Assembly (NCBI GenBank): GCA_016714045.1
Contig: JADJNY010000004.1
Span: 372,001 to 436,000, forward strand
DNA from: Planctomycetota bacterium
GTDB taxonomy: Bacteria > Planctomycetota > UBA1135 > GCA-002686595
DNA: 64,000 bases
Reading direction: 5' to 3'
The translations under genes were made by a program, and so were the position numbers. The notes below the pieces were generated by a model, which worked only from the letters and a program-made list of their open reading frames with translations, was not told the DNA's origin and searched no databases. The number at the start of each line of letters is the position of its first letter. Position 1 is the first letter of the stretch. This document shows positions 26,160-35,996 of this stretch, one piece after another.

Positions 26160-26660
26160 GCGGAGCGCTGCAGACTACCCGTGGCCCGCGTGCCGGTCGC
26201 GCCGGAGGGCTCGTGCGCAGGACGAACTCGCGGCCTCGCTCGCCGTCCAGGCCCGGAGGGGGCGCACGATGGTCGCGCACGAGGGATTCCCGCAGCTCGG
26301 GCTCGGGGGAGCCTGCGCGCAGGTCGCACCCAGGTGCTCGCGCCCAGGGTCAACCCATTGGCTCCCCGCGCAGCTCACGCCCGAGGGCTCGCTCGCACGT
26401 CGCGTCCCGAGGCTCGCAAGCGGTCGCTTGGGTCGATTTGCGATTTGGAGGAATGCCCGCAGGGTCTGGAGCCCGATCGCTCTGCCCTGGATCCTTCCCA
26501 TGCTCCAGCACCCCGCTTGCTGACGTCGATAGCTGGCCTACGCCGCCCCAAGCCTCCGGTTCACGTACGAATCAGGTCAACGGATCGCAAATTGCGATTT
26601 CGTTTTTCTACGCGCGTCCGTCGGGCCTCTAGGGTGCCTCGTTCGCCCTGGAGCCCCACC
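26160..26660. other. Divergent intergenic region between galK and the CRTAC1-like gene
   Basis: 501 bases with no convincing gene. Composition becomes less GC-rich toward 26430-26630. A perfect 15-base palindrome, ATCGCAAATTGCGAT (26584-26598), lies 62 bases before the GTG start of the CRTAC1-like gene; a related half-site (GATTTGCGATTTG) occurs near 26435. These could be operator sites. Confidence 0.45.
26584..26598. promoter_or_regulatory. Candidate operator palindrome ATCGCAAATTGCGAT
   Basis: A 7+1+7 perfect dyad in a locally AT-rich patch upstream of the CRTAC1-like gene. The position and symmetry suit a dimeric repressor or activator, but no regulator gene lies beside it. Confidence 0.35.
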
Positions 26661-28919
26661 GTGACCCGCATCGCTTGCCTCGCCGTCTCCACGCTCGTCC
26701 TCGGCCTTGCGCCGGTGGGGAATCCGTACGCGCAGACCCCCACCGCTCCAGCCCCGGGCGCACCCCCGAAGACCAGCCACGAGCGCATGCTCGAGCTCCT
26801 GCGCGGCGTCCGCGAGCAGTCGTTGCGGAGCAACGTCTACCTGGGCACCGCGATCGTCGACGCGTTCGAGAAGCGCCTCGCGCAGCCGACCGCCCCAGGC
26901 AAGGAGCTCGAACGCTGGCGGATGGAGGTTCGGTACGCGCAGGAGCTGCTCCGCGTCGGCCGCACGGCCGAGGCGATCGAGGTCGGCCGCCGCGTCGTCG
27001 CGCGCCTCGACGATCTGCGCGCGACGCTCGCGGCGGAGGAGCTCGCGGACGCGGCCTTCGGCCACGGCACGGCGTGGATGCGCCTCGGCGAGAACGAGAA
27101 CTGCTGCCTCAAGTTCAACGCGGAGAGCTGCCTCCTGCCGATCCAGGGCGGCGGCCGGCACACGGAGAAGGAGGGCTCGACGAACGCCGTGACGTGGTTC
27201 ACGCGCGCGCTCGAGCTCGCGCCCGCGGGCTCGAAGACGGCGATCAAGGCGCGGTGGCTGCTCAACATCGCGCACATGACGCTCGGCACGTGGCCCGACG
27301 GTGTGCCCGAGGCCCAGCGCATCCCCGCGAGCGTGTTCCAGTCGGACGAGCCGTTCCCGCGCTTCGTCGACGTGTCGTCGAAGGTCGGCCTCGAGCGCGC
27401 CGACCTCGCTGGCGGCGCCGTCGCGGAGGACTTCGACGGCGACGGCAAGCTCGAGCTCCTGATCTCGTCGTCGGACACGGCGGGCCAGTTGCGCTACTAC
27501 GACGACGCGTCGAGCGGGCGCTTCGTCGATCGCACGCACGCCGCGCACCTCGACGGGCTCGTCGGCGGCTTGAACCTCGTCAGCGGCGACTACGACGACG
27601 ACGGCGACGTCGACGTGCTCGTCCTGCGCGGCGCGTGGTGGCGCAAGGACGGCCTGCACCCGAAGTCGCTGCTCCAGAACGACGGCCACGGCGTCTTCAC
27701 GGACGTCACGCTCGAAGCAGGCCTCGGCGCGAGCCGCTACCCGACGCAGACCGCGGGCTTCGCGGACTACGACAACGACGGCGACCTCGACCTCTACATC
27801 GGCAACGAAGACGACCCCGAGGTCGTCGCGCCGAGCGAGCTCTACCAGAACGACGGCAAGGGCCACTTCACGAACGTCGCCGCGGCCGCGGGCGTCACGA
27901 ACGACCGCTACACGAAGGCCGTCGCGTGGGGCGACTTCGACAACGATCGCTACCCGGACCTCTACGTGTCGAACATGGCGGAGCCCAACCGCCTCTACCA
28001 CAACCGGGGCGACGGGACGTTCGAGGACGTCACCGAGAAGGCCGGCGTGGGCCTGCCGATCTCGAGCTTCCCGGCCTGGTTCTTCGACTACGACCAGGAC
28101 GGCGCGCTCGACCTCTTCGTCGCGGGCTTCGGCGGCCCCGGCGTCGCGCCGAGCGTCGCAGACGTCGCGGCGAGCTGGCTCGGGCTGCCGCACCAGGGCG
28201 AGCCGCTCCACCTCTACGAGGGAGACGGCAAGGGCGGCTTCCGTGACGTCGCGAAGGAGAGGAAGCTCACGCTCTATCCCTTGCCGATGGGCTCGAACTT
28301 CGGCGACCTCGACAACGACGGGTTCCCCGACCTCTACCTCGGCACGGGCTACCCGTACTACGAGGGCCTGATCCCGAACGTGATGTACCGCAATCAGCGC
28401 GGCAAGGGCTTCGCGAACGTCACGTTCGCCGGCGGCTTCGGCCACCTGCAGAAGGGCCACGGCGTCGTGTTCGCAGACCTCGACGGCGACGGCGACCAGG
28501 ACGTCCTCGAGGAGATCGGGGGCGCGTATCCCGGTGACGCGTACCACGTCGTCCTCTTCGAGAACCCGGGCTTCGGCGCGCATTGGATCCACCTCGCGCT
28601 ACGCGGCGAAGGCTCGAACCGCTTCGGCGTCGGCGCGCAGCTCTCGCTCGAGATCGTCGACGGCACCGAACGCCGCACCGTGCGCAAGGTCGTCAACACG
28701 GGCGGGAGCTTCGGCTGCAACCCGTTGCGCCAGGAGCTCGGCGTCGGCGGCGCGACGCGCATCGAGAAGCTCGAGGTCTTCTGGCCGACGACGAACACGC
28801 GCCAGGTGTTCGAGAGCGTGCCCGTCGACCGCGTCTTCGAGGTGCGCGAGGGCGCGAAGGAGCTCCGCGAGCTCGAGCGGAAGCCCTTCCGCCTCGGCGA
28901 AGAGCCGAGCCACGGGTGA
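26661..28919 (+). CDS. CRTAC1-like secreted protein: FG-GAP/VCBS seven-bladed propeller with ASPIC/UnbV domain
   Basis: The GTG at 26661 starts a signal peptide (ACLAVSTLVLGLAP); the longer upstream frame is noise. 752 residues. Residues ~30-220 are helical and TPR-like (ELLRVGRTAEAIEVGRRVV). Then come seven calcium-type propeller motifs: DFDGDGKLEL, DYDDDGDVDV, DYDNDGDLDL, DFDNDRYPDL, DYDQDGALDL, DLDNDGFPDL and DLDGDGDQDV. The C-terminal ~90 residues match ASPIC/UnbV (RFGVGAQLSLEI, VNTGGSFGCNPLRQELGVG, LEVFWPTTNTRQVF). Such proteins are abundant in Planctomycetota and presumed extracytoplasmic. Their molecular function is unknown. Confidence 0.88.
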   Translation: MTRIACLAVSTLVLGLAPVGNPYAQTPTAPAPGAPPKTSHERMLELLRGVREQSLRSNVYLGTAIVDAFEKRLAQPTAPGKELERWRMEVRYAQELLRVGRTAEAIEVGRRVVARLDDLRATLAAEELADAAFGHGTAWMRLGENENCCLKFNAESCLLPIQGGGRHTEKEGSTNAVTWFTRALELAPAGSKTAIKARWLLNIAHMTLGTWPDGVPEAQRIPASVFQSDEPFPRFVDVSSKVGLERADLAGGAVAEDFDGDGKLELLISSSDTAGQLRYYDDASSGRFVDRTHAAHLDGLVGGLNLVSGDYDDDGDVDVLVLRGAWWRKDGLHPKSLLQNDGHGVFTDVTLEAGLGASRYPTQTAGFADYDNDGDLDLYIGNEDDPEVVAPSELYQNDGKGHFTNVAAAAGVTNDRYTKAVAWGDFDNDRYPDLYVSNMAEPNRLYHNRGDGTFEDVTEKAGVGLPISSFPAWFFDYDQDGALDLFVAGFGGPGVAPSVADVAASWLGLPHQGEPLHLYEGDGKGGFRDVAKERKLTLYPLPMGSNFGDLDNDGFPDLYLGTGYPYYEGLIPNVMYRNQRGKGFANVTFAGGFGHLQKGHGVVFADLDGDGDQDVLEEIGGAYPGDAYHVVLFENPGFGAHWIHLALRGEGSNRFGVGAQLSLEIVDGTERRTVRKVVNTGGSFGCNPLRQELGVGGATRIEKLEVFWPTTNTRQVFESVPVDRVFEVREGAKELRELERKPFRLGEEPSHG

Positions 28920-29119
28920 GCCGGAGCCAGGCCGCCCTTCCCCCGATTCGCGCCGATCGCCGCCTCGCGCGGCACGGGAAGACGAACCGGCATGCGGGCG
29001 GCTCGTGCAGCGCGCCACAGCGTGCGCGACTCGGGTCGCTGCACGAGGGCGTTTCGCGCGTGCGCGAACGGGACACGACGCGTTCGATCGATCCTCACTA
29101 GACTGGCGAGCACGCCGTC

Positions 29120-31462
29120 ATGCGCTCGCTCCTCGCCGCCGCACTCGTCCTCGCCGTCGGCCTCGTGCTGTGGTTCGCGCTGCGCGTGCGCCAGGACGCG
29201 CCTCCGTCGACGCTCGTCTCCGCGCCGCGCGGCGCGCCGACGGACGAGCTCGCGACGCTCTCCGCCGCGGACGAGCCCGCGCGCACCGCGAGCGATGCGC
29301 ACGCGGACGATGAGCCGAACGAGACTGCAGCGCGTCCTGGGTCGACGCTGACGAGCGGGATCTCGCCTGCGGGCGGCGTCGTGCTCGAGGTCGTCGACGC
29401 GAAGGGTGCCTCGCGCGCGGGCGTGAAGCTCGGCGTGGAGCTCGAGCTCTGGCGGCTCCTCGGCCCCCAGCATCCCGATCGCGATCAGCATCAGGAGGTC
29501 GTCACCGACGCGCGGGGACGCGCGCCGATCGCGGCGAGCCATCCGAGCGAGATCGGCTTCGTCGCGCTCCATCGCGCCGAAGGCAACGACCTGATCGCCG
29601 CGCAGCCGTTCGACTTCGCGCCCGGCACGAGCGACGTCGTGCGCCTCGTGTTCCCCGAGCGCATCGTGCTGCGCGGCGTCGTGCGCGATTTCACGGGACG
29701 CGTGCCCACGATCGCGACACGCGTCGAACTGGAACCGCACCAGGTCGCTCCCGGTGCCGACGGAATGCAGCGCTTCCTCGGCGAGCGCGCTTCGATGCGG
29801 CCGGACGCGGCGGGGAACTACGCGCTCGAGATCACGCCGGGCTGGTACACGCTCGGCGCGGCGCTCGCAGGGGAGACCGCGGTCGAGACGCTGACGCTGC
29901 ACGTGCTCGAAGAGCCCGCGGAGCTCGCGGTCGACCTGCGTGTCCCGCGCACGGACCGTCGCGTGCACGTAGCGCTCACGGCCGACGCGCCGATCGACCC
30001 GCTCCTCGCCTTCGTGAGCGCGAGCGCCGTGGCCGGGCTCCCCCAAGGCGCGGCGCCACCGTGCGTCGTCGCGCGCCAGCTCGAGGAAGTGCGCCACCAC
30101 GCGCCGCACGTCGGCGGAGGTCGCTGGCGACTCGACCTCGTTTCGGGGCTCGAGTACGAGCTCGTCGCGGGCGCGCCGGGCTTCGACACCACGAAGCTGC
30201 GCCTGCCGCGCGACGTGACGGAGCTCGACGTGCGGCTCGAGCGCGAAGCGGCCACCAAGACTACCGTGCTCCGCGGGTACGTCCGCGGCCTGCGCGGTCC
30301 GCCCGAAAACGGCGTCGTCTTGCTCCGGCGCACGTCGGACCTCGGCGAGATCAGCCGCGCGGATCCGCGCGCGGACGGAGCGTTCGAGATCGTGCTTCCC
30401 GACGCCCCGGGGACGCGCACGACCGCGCTCCTCCACGGCGTGTTCGGCGTGGAGGGCTTCGCGGTCCTCGGTCCGATCGCGATCGATCGTTCGCGCGACG
30501 ACCTCGAGCTCGTCGTCGGACCGCCGCTCACGATCGCGGGCCGCGTCGAGGGGTTGAAGGACGCCGCGGGCGCGCACTTGTACCTCCGCGCGACGGCTGT
30601 GGATCTCGCGCGTCCCGAGCACGGCGGACTCGACACGGGGCTCACGACGCGCGCGCTCTACCACTACGCCGAGGACCTCGCGCCCGATGGCGTGTTCGCC
30701 GTCGACGGGCTCGCCGCGGGCGAGTACGAGCTGTTCGTCGAGCCCGCGAGCGGCGCGCAGCCGCCGGCGCGATTGCGCGTGCGCGCGGGCACGAAGGACG
30801 TGCGCGTCGTGCTCGGCGAAGGGCTCGAGCGCGACGTCGTGTTCGACTGCACCGTCGTCGACGCGCTCACGCGGCGGCCGCTCGCGGGAGCGGAGATCGA
30901 GGCGCGCGGCCCGGGCGCCGAGGTGCAGGGTCGGACGGACGCAACCGGACGCTGCGAGCTGCGCGGAGCGATCGCGGGGCGCTGGTGCCTCGCCGCGACG
31001 GCCCTCGACCACGCGAGCGCGATCGAGCTCTACATCGACTACGCCCCCGGGCGGCACACGGTCGAGCTCGCGCTCTCGCCGAGTTGCGCCGTCGACCTCG
31101 AGCTCGTCGATGCGCGCGGAGCGCCGCTCTCGGGCATCGAGGTCGCCGTGACGACCACGTACGGCGTGCTGCTCGACACGCTCGATCACTTCGGCCAGTG
31201 GGACGGCTATGTCCAGGAGACGAACGTCGCGGGACGTTGCCGACTGTCGGGCCTGCCGCTGGGCGTCCGGCGCGTCGTCGTCGGTTGGTCGAAGGGCGGC
31301 GCTCGGCGGATCGAGCTCGCGGACGGCGGGTACTGGGTCGAGGGCGCGCTGGCCGGCCGCCCGGGCGAAGGAGCCGGGATCGAGAACGTCGGCGTGCTCG
31401 CCACGTTCGACGTCGAGCTCGCGCCGGGAGCGCCCGTCCGCGTGCGACAGACGCTGCCTTAG
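29120..31462 (+). CDS. Membrane-anchored protein with repeated carboxypeptidase-regulatory-like domains
   Basis: A 780-residue protein with an N-terminal anchor (LLAAALVLAVGLVLWFALRV). An acidic, low-complexity linker follows (about 30-75). The rest is a series of beta-sandwich repeats of the carboxypeptidase-regulatory/CNA-B type: VVLEVVDAKGASRAGVKLG, then VDALTRRPLAGAEIEARGPG and VDLELVDARGAPLSGIEV, each followed by a GR-C-L/E-type strand. No enzyme motif is seen. In Planctomycetota such proteins are usually periplasmic or surface stalks and adhesins. It stands alone on the plus strand between the CRTAC1-like gene and a transporter. Confidence 0.75.
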   Translation: MRSLLAAALVLAVGLVLWFALRVRQDAPPSTLVSAPRGAPTDELATLSAADEPARTASDAHADDEPNETAARPGSTLTSGISPAGGVVLEVVDAKGASRAGVKLGVELELWRLLGPQHPDRDQHQEVVTDARGRAPIAASHPSEIGFVALHRAEGNDLIAAQPFDFAPGTSDVVRLVFPERIVLRGVVRDFTGRVPTIATRVELEPHQVAPGADGMQRFLGERASMRPDAAGNYALEITPGWYTLGAALAGETAVETLTLHVLEEPAELAVDLRVPRTDRRVHVALTADAPIDPLLAFVSASAVAGLPQGAAPPCVVARQLEEVRHHAPHVGGGRWRLDLVSGLEYELVAGAPGFDTTKLRLPRDVTELDVRLEREAATKTTVLRGYVRGLRGPPENGVVLLRRTSDLGEISRADPRADGAFEIVLPDAPGTRTTALLHGVFGVEGFAVLGPIAIDRSRDDLELVVGPPLTIAGRVEGLKDAAGAHLYLRATAVDLARPEHGGLDTGLTTRALYHYAEDLAPDGVFAVDGLAAGEYELFVEPASGAQPPARLRVRAGTKDVRVVLGEGLERDVVFDCTVVDALTRRPLAGAEIEARGPGAEVQGRTDATGRCELRGAIAGRWCLAATALDHASAIELYIDYAPGRHTVELALSPSCAVDLELVDARGAPLSGIEVAVTTTYGVLLDTLDHFGQWDGYVQETNVAGRCRLSGLPLGVRRVVVGWSKGGARRIELADGGYWVEGALAGRPGEGAGIENVGVLATFDVELAPGAPVRVRQTLP

Positions 31463-31587
31463 GGCGCGTCGCAGGCCCGCGCGGCCGGTAGGATCCGCAC
31501 CGCGAGAAGAGCTCTCGAGCGCGACGATCGGGTCGTCCGCGCCGCGCGCGCTCTGCCCGCGACACGCAGCGACGAGGACGAAGCACG

Positions 31588-33441
31588 ATGGCCGAAGTCG
31601 ATCACGAACGAGTGTGGCTCGAGACCACGTACCGACCGGGCGTGCGGCAGTTCACGTGGCGTGCCGTGCTCGCGGGCATGGTCATCGGCGTCGTGATGTG
31701 CCTCTCGAACCTCTACGTCTTCTTCAAGACGGGTTGGTCGATGGGCGTCACGATCACGGCCGCGATCCTCGCGTTCACGCTCTTCCGCGCGCTCGAGGTC
31801 GTGCGGGTCACGCGGACGCCGCTCTCCGCGCTCGAGAACAACACGCTGACGACCGTCGCCTCCGGCGCGGGCTACATGACGGGCGGCGGCAACATGGCCG
31901 CGTTCGGCGCGCTCCTGATGGTGACGACGCTGCGGCCCGACACGCTTGCGATGGTCGTGTGGTTCGCGGCGATCGCGGCGCTCGGCGTGTTCGCGGCGAT
32001 CCCGATCAAGCGCCAGCTGATCAACAAGGAAGGGCTCGCGTTCCCCACCGGCACGGCGACGGCGGAGACGATCCGCTCGATCCATGCGGCGGAATTCGCG
32101 CGCGACGACGCGCAAGGCGCGAAGCCCGAGGCAGCGAGGACGGGCGCGAGCCAGTCGACCGCGCTCATGCTGGCCGCGGCTGGAGCCGCGGTGATCGCCT
32201 GGCTCCGCGACGCCAAGGCCGCGTGGATGCCGTTCAACTTGCCCGGGACGATCTCCGCGCCGATCGAGATCGCCGGCCGCAAGGCGGCCGAGTGGACGCT
32301 CGCGATGAAGACCGAGGTCGTGCTCGTCGGCGCCGGCGCGCTGATGAGCTTCCGCACCGCGTGGTCGCTCCTGCTCGGCGGGCTGCTCACGTACGGTGTG
32401 CTCGCGCCCAAATTGCTCGAGCGGGGGTTGATCGAAACGGCGAGCTACAAGGCGATCGTCGCGTGGACCGTGTGGCCGGGTGCTGCGATCCTCGTCGCGT
32501 CGGGGCTCACGTCGTTCGCGCTCGACTGGCGCAGCATCGTGCGCGCCTTCACGGGGATCGCCGCCGTCTTCCGCAAGCGCGACGTGGGCGTGGAGCACCC
32601 GATCGAGGCCGTCGAGTGCCCGCCGTGGTGGTTCCCCGCGGGCTTCGTCGTGCTCGCGCCGCTCGTCGTGTTCCTCATGGTGATCCTGTTCCAGATCCCG
32701 TTGTGGGCGGGCCTCATCGCGCTCCCGCTCGCGGTCGTGATGGGCTTCGTCGCGGCGCGCGTCACCGGCGAGACCGACGTCACGCCGACGAAGGCACTCG
32801 GGCCCGTGACGCAGCTCGTGTACGGCGGCATCGCGCCGGGCAACCTGCCGGGCAACATCATGGCCGCGAACGTCACGGGCGGCGTCGGCTTGCACGCGGC
32901 GGACCTCCTGACGACGCTCAAGACGGGCTGGCTGCTCGGCGGCAACCCGCGCGTGCAGTTCTACGCGCAGCTCTTCGGCGTCGCGGTCGGCGCGGCGATC
33001 CTGGTGCCCGCGTTCATGCTGCTCGTGCCCGACCCCACGAAGCTCGGCGGCGACGAGTGGCCCGCGCCGTCGTGCGTCGTGTGGGCCGGCGTGTCGCGAG
33101 CGTTCGCGGACGGACTGGGAGCGCTCGGCTCGGAGGCGAAGCTCGCGATCGTGGTGGGGCTCGTGCTCGGCGTCGTGCTCGCGCTGCTCGAGCGCTTCGC
33201 ACCGAAACGCGCCAAGCCCTTCGTGCCGTCGCCGTCGGGCATCGGCCTCGCGATGGTCATCCCGGGCAGCAACGTGCTCGCGATGTTCCTGGGAGGAGCG
33301 CTGGCGGAGCTCGCGCGTCGGGCGTGGCCGGTGTTCGCGGCGAGTTACGTGACGCCGATCGCGTCGGGGTTCATCGCGGGCGAGAGCTTGATGGGCGTGT
33401 TGATCGTCGTGTTGAAGGTGAATGGGGTGTTGCCGCTCTGA
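31588..33441 (+). CDS. OPT-family oligopeptide transporter
   Basis: A 617-residue integral membrane protein with about 14-16 hydrophobic segments. OPT family hallmarks are visible: FTWRAVLAGMVIGVVMCLSN at the N-terminus, GYMTGGGNMAAFGALLM, and FPTGTATAETIRSIH, the conserved family motif. Bacterial OPT members are proton-coupled importers of peptides or metal chelates; the exact substrate cannot be read. The gene starts 125 bases after the carboxypeptidase-regulatory-like gene and may share its promoter. Two hairpin elements lie downstream. Confidence 0.9.
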   Translation: MAEVDHERVWLETTYRPGVRQFTWRAVLAGMVIGVVMCLSNLYVFFKTGWSMGVTITAAILAFTLFRALEVVRVTRTPLSALENNTLTTVASGAGYMTGGGNMAAFGALLMVTTLRPDTLAMVVWFAAIAALGVFAAIPIKRQLINKEGLAFPTGTATAETIRSIHAAEFARDDAQGAKPEAARTGASQSTALMLAAAGAAVIAWLRDAKAAWMPFNLPGTISAPIEIAGRKAAEWTLAMKTEVVLVGAGALMSFRTAWSLLLGGLLTYGVLAPKLLERGLIETASYKAIVAWTVWPGAAILVASGLTSFALDWRSIVRAFTGIAAVFRKRDVGVEHPIEAVECPPWWFPAGFVVLAPLVVFLMVILFQIPLWAGLIALPLAVVMGFVAARVTGETDVTPTKALGPVTQLVYGGIAPGNLPGNIMAANVTGGVGLHAADLLTTLKTGWLLGGNPRVQFYAQLFGVAVGAAILVPAFMLLVPDPTKLGGDEWPAPSCVVWAGVSRAFADGLGALGSEAKLAIVVGLVLGVVLALLERFAPKRAKPFVPSPSGIGLAMVIPGSNVLAMFLGGALAELARRAWPVFAASYVTPIASGFIAGESLMGVLIVVLKVNGVLPL

Positions 33442-33569
33442 GCAAGCGAGCACGAGGGGGAGCGGGCGCTCGTCGCACGCGGCGGGTTGGTGGAGCTCTT
33501 CCGTGTCGTTCGATGCAGCACGAACCCGCCGAACAGGTGCTCACGCGGCACGCTCATTCCCGCCCCCAC

Positions 33570-33676
33570 CGCTCGTTGCTGAGAGCAACTTGAACCCCGC
33601 GCAGGCACGGGCCGGTCCTCCGGCCCGTGCCTGTGCGGGGTCCGGAATGCGGAGCAGCCGATGTGTTCCGTTGCGG
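33570..33676 (-). repeat. Intergenic hairpin element, copy 2 (minus orientation)
   Basis: The stem arms are 33594-33615 and 33620-33641, with the 4-base loop TCCT. It is very similar to copy 1 over about 100 bases, including TGCTGAGAGCAA before the stem (plus strand) and TGTTCCGTTGCG after it. At the one stem position that differs, both arms changed together (33604 G with 33631 C; in copy 1, 8805 A with 8832 T), so pairing is preserved. The distal GGACGCAATTGCC box is not present in its own flank, so this copy may be shorter. Confidence 0.7.
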
Positions 33677-33752
33677 CTCTGCCCCCGTTGCTCTTCTTCT
33701 GCCTGACGGTTCCCGATCGACGGTGAGTGGCGATGCACGACACGACGACGGC

Positions 33753-33872
33753 GGACGCAATTGCCAGATGAACGAGAGAGGCGTTGTTCAGCCCGAGGCC
33801 ACATTCGGGTGCTCCGCATCCCGGATTCGGCGTCGACCTCGGCCGGAGGACCGGCCGAGGTCGACGCCGAAT
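33753..33872 (+). repeat. Intergenic hairpin element, copy 3 (plus orientation), diverged stem
   Basis: It begins with GGACGCAATTGCC (33753-33765), as in copy 1, then about 59 bases including TGCTCCGCAT, then a perfect 22-bp stem (33825-33846 with 33851-33872) around loop AGGA. The loop-proximal GGCCGG/CCGGCC is the same as in copies 1 and 2. The lower stem is a different sequence on both arms yet fully complementary. It lies head to head with copy 2 in the 530-base gap between the OPT transporter and the hemerythrin-like gene. Confidence 0.7.
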
Positions 33873-33971
33873 TCTGTTGGAAGAATGGGAGCCGAAGGCA
33901 GATGGACGGTGCGGGGGAAAGGTCGGCGTCAGCGGCCGAATGTGAGGCAGCGGTGCCGGGGGAGGTCGGCG

Positions 33972-34412
33972 TCAGCCGCCGAATGCGTCGATGCTGATCG
34001 AATCGTCGCGGAGGACGTCCGGGCCGAGCAGGTCGCGCTCTTCCTCTTCCAGGTCGCGCGTCAGGATCCGGAGGAACTGACGCAGGCTCGCGTCGTACTC
34101 CGGGTCGGCGGCGGGGTGGCGCATGATCGACGAGAGGGCTGAGCGTTGTTCCGCGTGCTCGCGCTCCATCTCCTGCAAGCGCATCGGGCCCGACGCGTCG
34201 ACGTCGGCGATCGCACTGCGCAAGAGGAGCTCCTCCGAGTCGAGGTGCGCGCGGAACGCGATCGCGAGCTCCTCCAACTCGCGCTGCAGGTCCTGTCGCC
34301 AGCGCGGGACGCGCGACAGGCTCGGCATCAAGTGCGCCTCGATCGTCGCGATCTTCCGGCGCAGGTGGGCGTGTTCGTCGAGGATGGTCTGGCGGATCTC
34401 GCTGGGTTTCAT
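33972..34412 (-). CDS. Hemerythrin-like HHE-domain protein
   Basis: 146 residues from the ATG at 34412, which has AGGGAG upstream. It is an all-helical protein with the pattern of hemerythrin HHE domains: DEHAHLRRKIATIEAHL in helix 1, FRAHLDSEELLL in helix 2, and EREHAEQRSAL in helix 3, followed by a Glu/Asp-rich C-terminus (LEEEERDLLG). Such proteins bind a diiron centre and O2 or sense redox or iron. It ends the nuo gene run, 84 bases after nuoN on the same strand. A link with O2 handling near the Fe-S-rich complex is plausible. Confidence 0.78.
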   Translation of the reverse strand: MKPSEIRQTILDEHAHLRRKIATIEAHLMPSLSRVPRWRQDLQRELEELAIAFRAHLDSEELLLRSAIADVDASGPMRLQEMEREHAEQRSALSSIMRHPAADPEYDASLRQFLRILTRDLEEEERDLLGPDVLRDDSISIDAFGG

Positions 34413-34496
34413 GGCTGGGTCTCCCTGCGGAACGGGGCGCATCGAGCTTGGGCCCCCGCTCCGATCCTCTCCTGATCCGGGCCGTCTGGGAATGCG

Positions 34497-35933
34497 TCAA
34501 CGTCCGGAGACGATGCCCGCCGCGGCCCGATCCGCGGCCTCGACGAGGGGGCGAGGCCACAACCCGAGCCCGACCACGAAGATCAGGCACACGAGGATCG
34601 CCGCGCGCAGCGCGAAGCCCGTCGGGACCGGCGTCGTCCGGTCGCCGTCCGCCATGTACGTCGAGCGCGCGACCGTCAGGTAGTAGTAGAGGCCGATCAC
34701 CGCGAGCGCGACGCCGAGCACGACGAGGCCCACGAGCCCCGCGTTCCAGGCCTCCATGAACACGAACAGCTTCGCCCAGAACCCCGCGACGAACGGGATG
34801 CCCGCGAGCGAGAGCAGGAACACGAGCAGCGCTCCGCCGAGCCACGGCGAGCGGCGCGACAAGCCGGCGATGCGCGCGAGCGAATGCCCGCCGCCTTCCT
34901 CGGCCGCCGCGTGGAGCACGAAGAAGACGCCGAGGTTCGTGAACACGTACGTCGCGACGAAGAACAGCGTCATCGCGAGCCCGCCGCGGCTCATCGCACC
35001 GAGCGCGAGCAGCGCGTAGCCGATCTGCGCCACGCCCGAGAAGCCGAGCAGCCTGCGCGCGTCCGTCTGCGGCAGCGCGAAGAGGTTGCCGACGACCATG
35101 CTCGCGCCGGCGAGCACGAGCAGCACGGGGAGCCACACGGACGAGTCCGCGCTCCACCCGCCGAGCAGCACGATCGCGAGCGTCGCGAGCCCCGCCGCCT
35201 TCGGCGCGACGGACAGGAACGCGACGAACGGCGTCGGCGCGCCCTGGTAGGTGTCCGGCACCCACATGTGGAACGGCACGGCGCCGACCTTGAAGCCGAA
35301 GCCGGCGAGCACGAACAGCATGCCGACGATCGTGAGCGGAGCGGGATTCGCTCCGATCCCGCCGACGTGCGTCGTGCCCGTCATGCCGACGACGAGCGCG
35401 AGCCCGAACAGCGTCAGGCCGGAGCTCGCTGCACCCGTGATGAAGAGCTTGAGCCCCGCCTCCGCCGCAAGCTTCGGTTCGCTCGCGGGCCCGTCCTGCT
35501 TGCCGTACGCGCAGAGAACGTAGAGCGGCATGCTCATCAGCTCGAAGCACGTGACGAGCAGGATCCAATCGCGCGCTCCCGCGAGCAGCATCATGCCCGC
35601 GAGGCTGAAGAGCAGCAGCGCGTAGTACTCCGCCTGGCGCTTCGGCGTGCGCGTCGCGAGCCAGTCGATCGAGCCGAGCACGCCGAGGATGCCGGCGGCG
35701 AGGAAGAGGCGTTCGTGGAACACGACCCACTCGTCGCGGACGAACACCCCGTGCGGCACCGTGCCGCGTCCGTCGACGAAGAACGACGCCGCGAACACGC
35801 CGCCGAGGAGGAGGGCCGTCGTCCAACCGACGGCACGGCCCGCGGCGGGCGCGAACGCGTCCCACAGGAGCACGAGCAGCGCGATCGCGACGACCGCGAG
35901 CTCGAGCGTGAAGAGGTGGAGCCACGCGCTCAT
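34497..35933 (-). CDS. nuoN: NADH-quinone oxidoreductase subunit N
   Basis: A 478-residue antiporter-like proton-channel subunit of respiratory complex I, with about 14 membrane segments. The conserved Glu lies in FELMSMPLYVLCAYGK, and the lysine-bearing helix in GFGFKVGAVPFHMWVPD with YQGAPTPFVAFLS. It has a good ribosome site (GGAGGA). It is separated from nuoM by 63 bases. It is the last nuo gene of the cluster. Confidence 0.95.
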   Translation of the reverse strand: MSAWLHLFTLELAVVAIALLVLLWDAFAPAAGRAVGWTTALLLGGVFAASFFVDGRGTVPHGVFVRDEWVVFHERLFLAAGILGVLGSIDWLATRTPKRQAEYYALLLFSLAGMMLLAGARDWILLVTCFELMSMPLYVLCAYGKQDGPASEPKLAAEAGLKLFITGAASSGLTLFGLALVVGMTGTTHVGGIGANPAPLTIVGMLFVLAGFGFKVGAVPFHMWVPDTYQGAPTPFVAFLSVAPKAAGLATLAIVLLGGWSADSSVWLPVLLVLAGASMVVGNLFALPQTDARRLLGFSGVAQIGYALLALGAMSRGGLAMTLFFVATYVFTNLGVFFVLHAAAEEGGGHSLARIAGLSRRSPWLGGALLVFLLSLAGIPFVAGFWAKLFVFMEAWNAGLVGLVVLGVALAVIGLYYYLTVARSTYMADGDRTTPVPTGFALRAAILVCLIFVVGLGLWPRPLVEAADRAAAGIVSGR

Positions 35934-35996
35934 CGGGTCCTCCGAGCAGATCCAGCGTGCGTCCGATTGCGTCGTGCGTTCATGGGCTCGCTCCGC

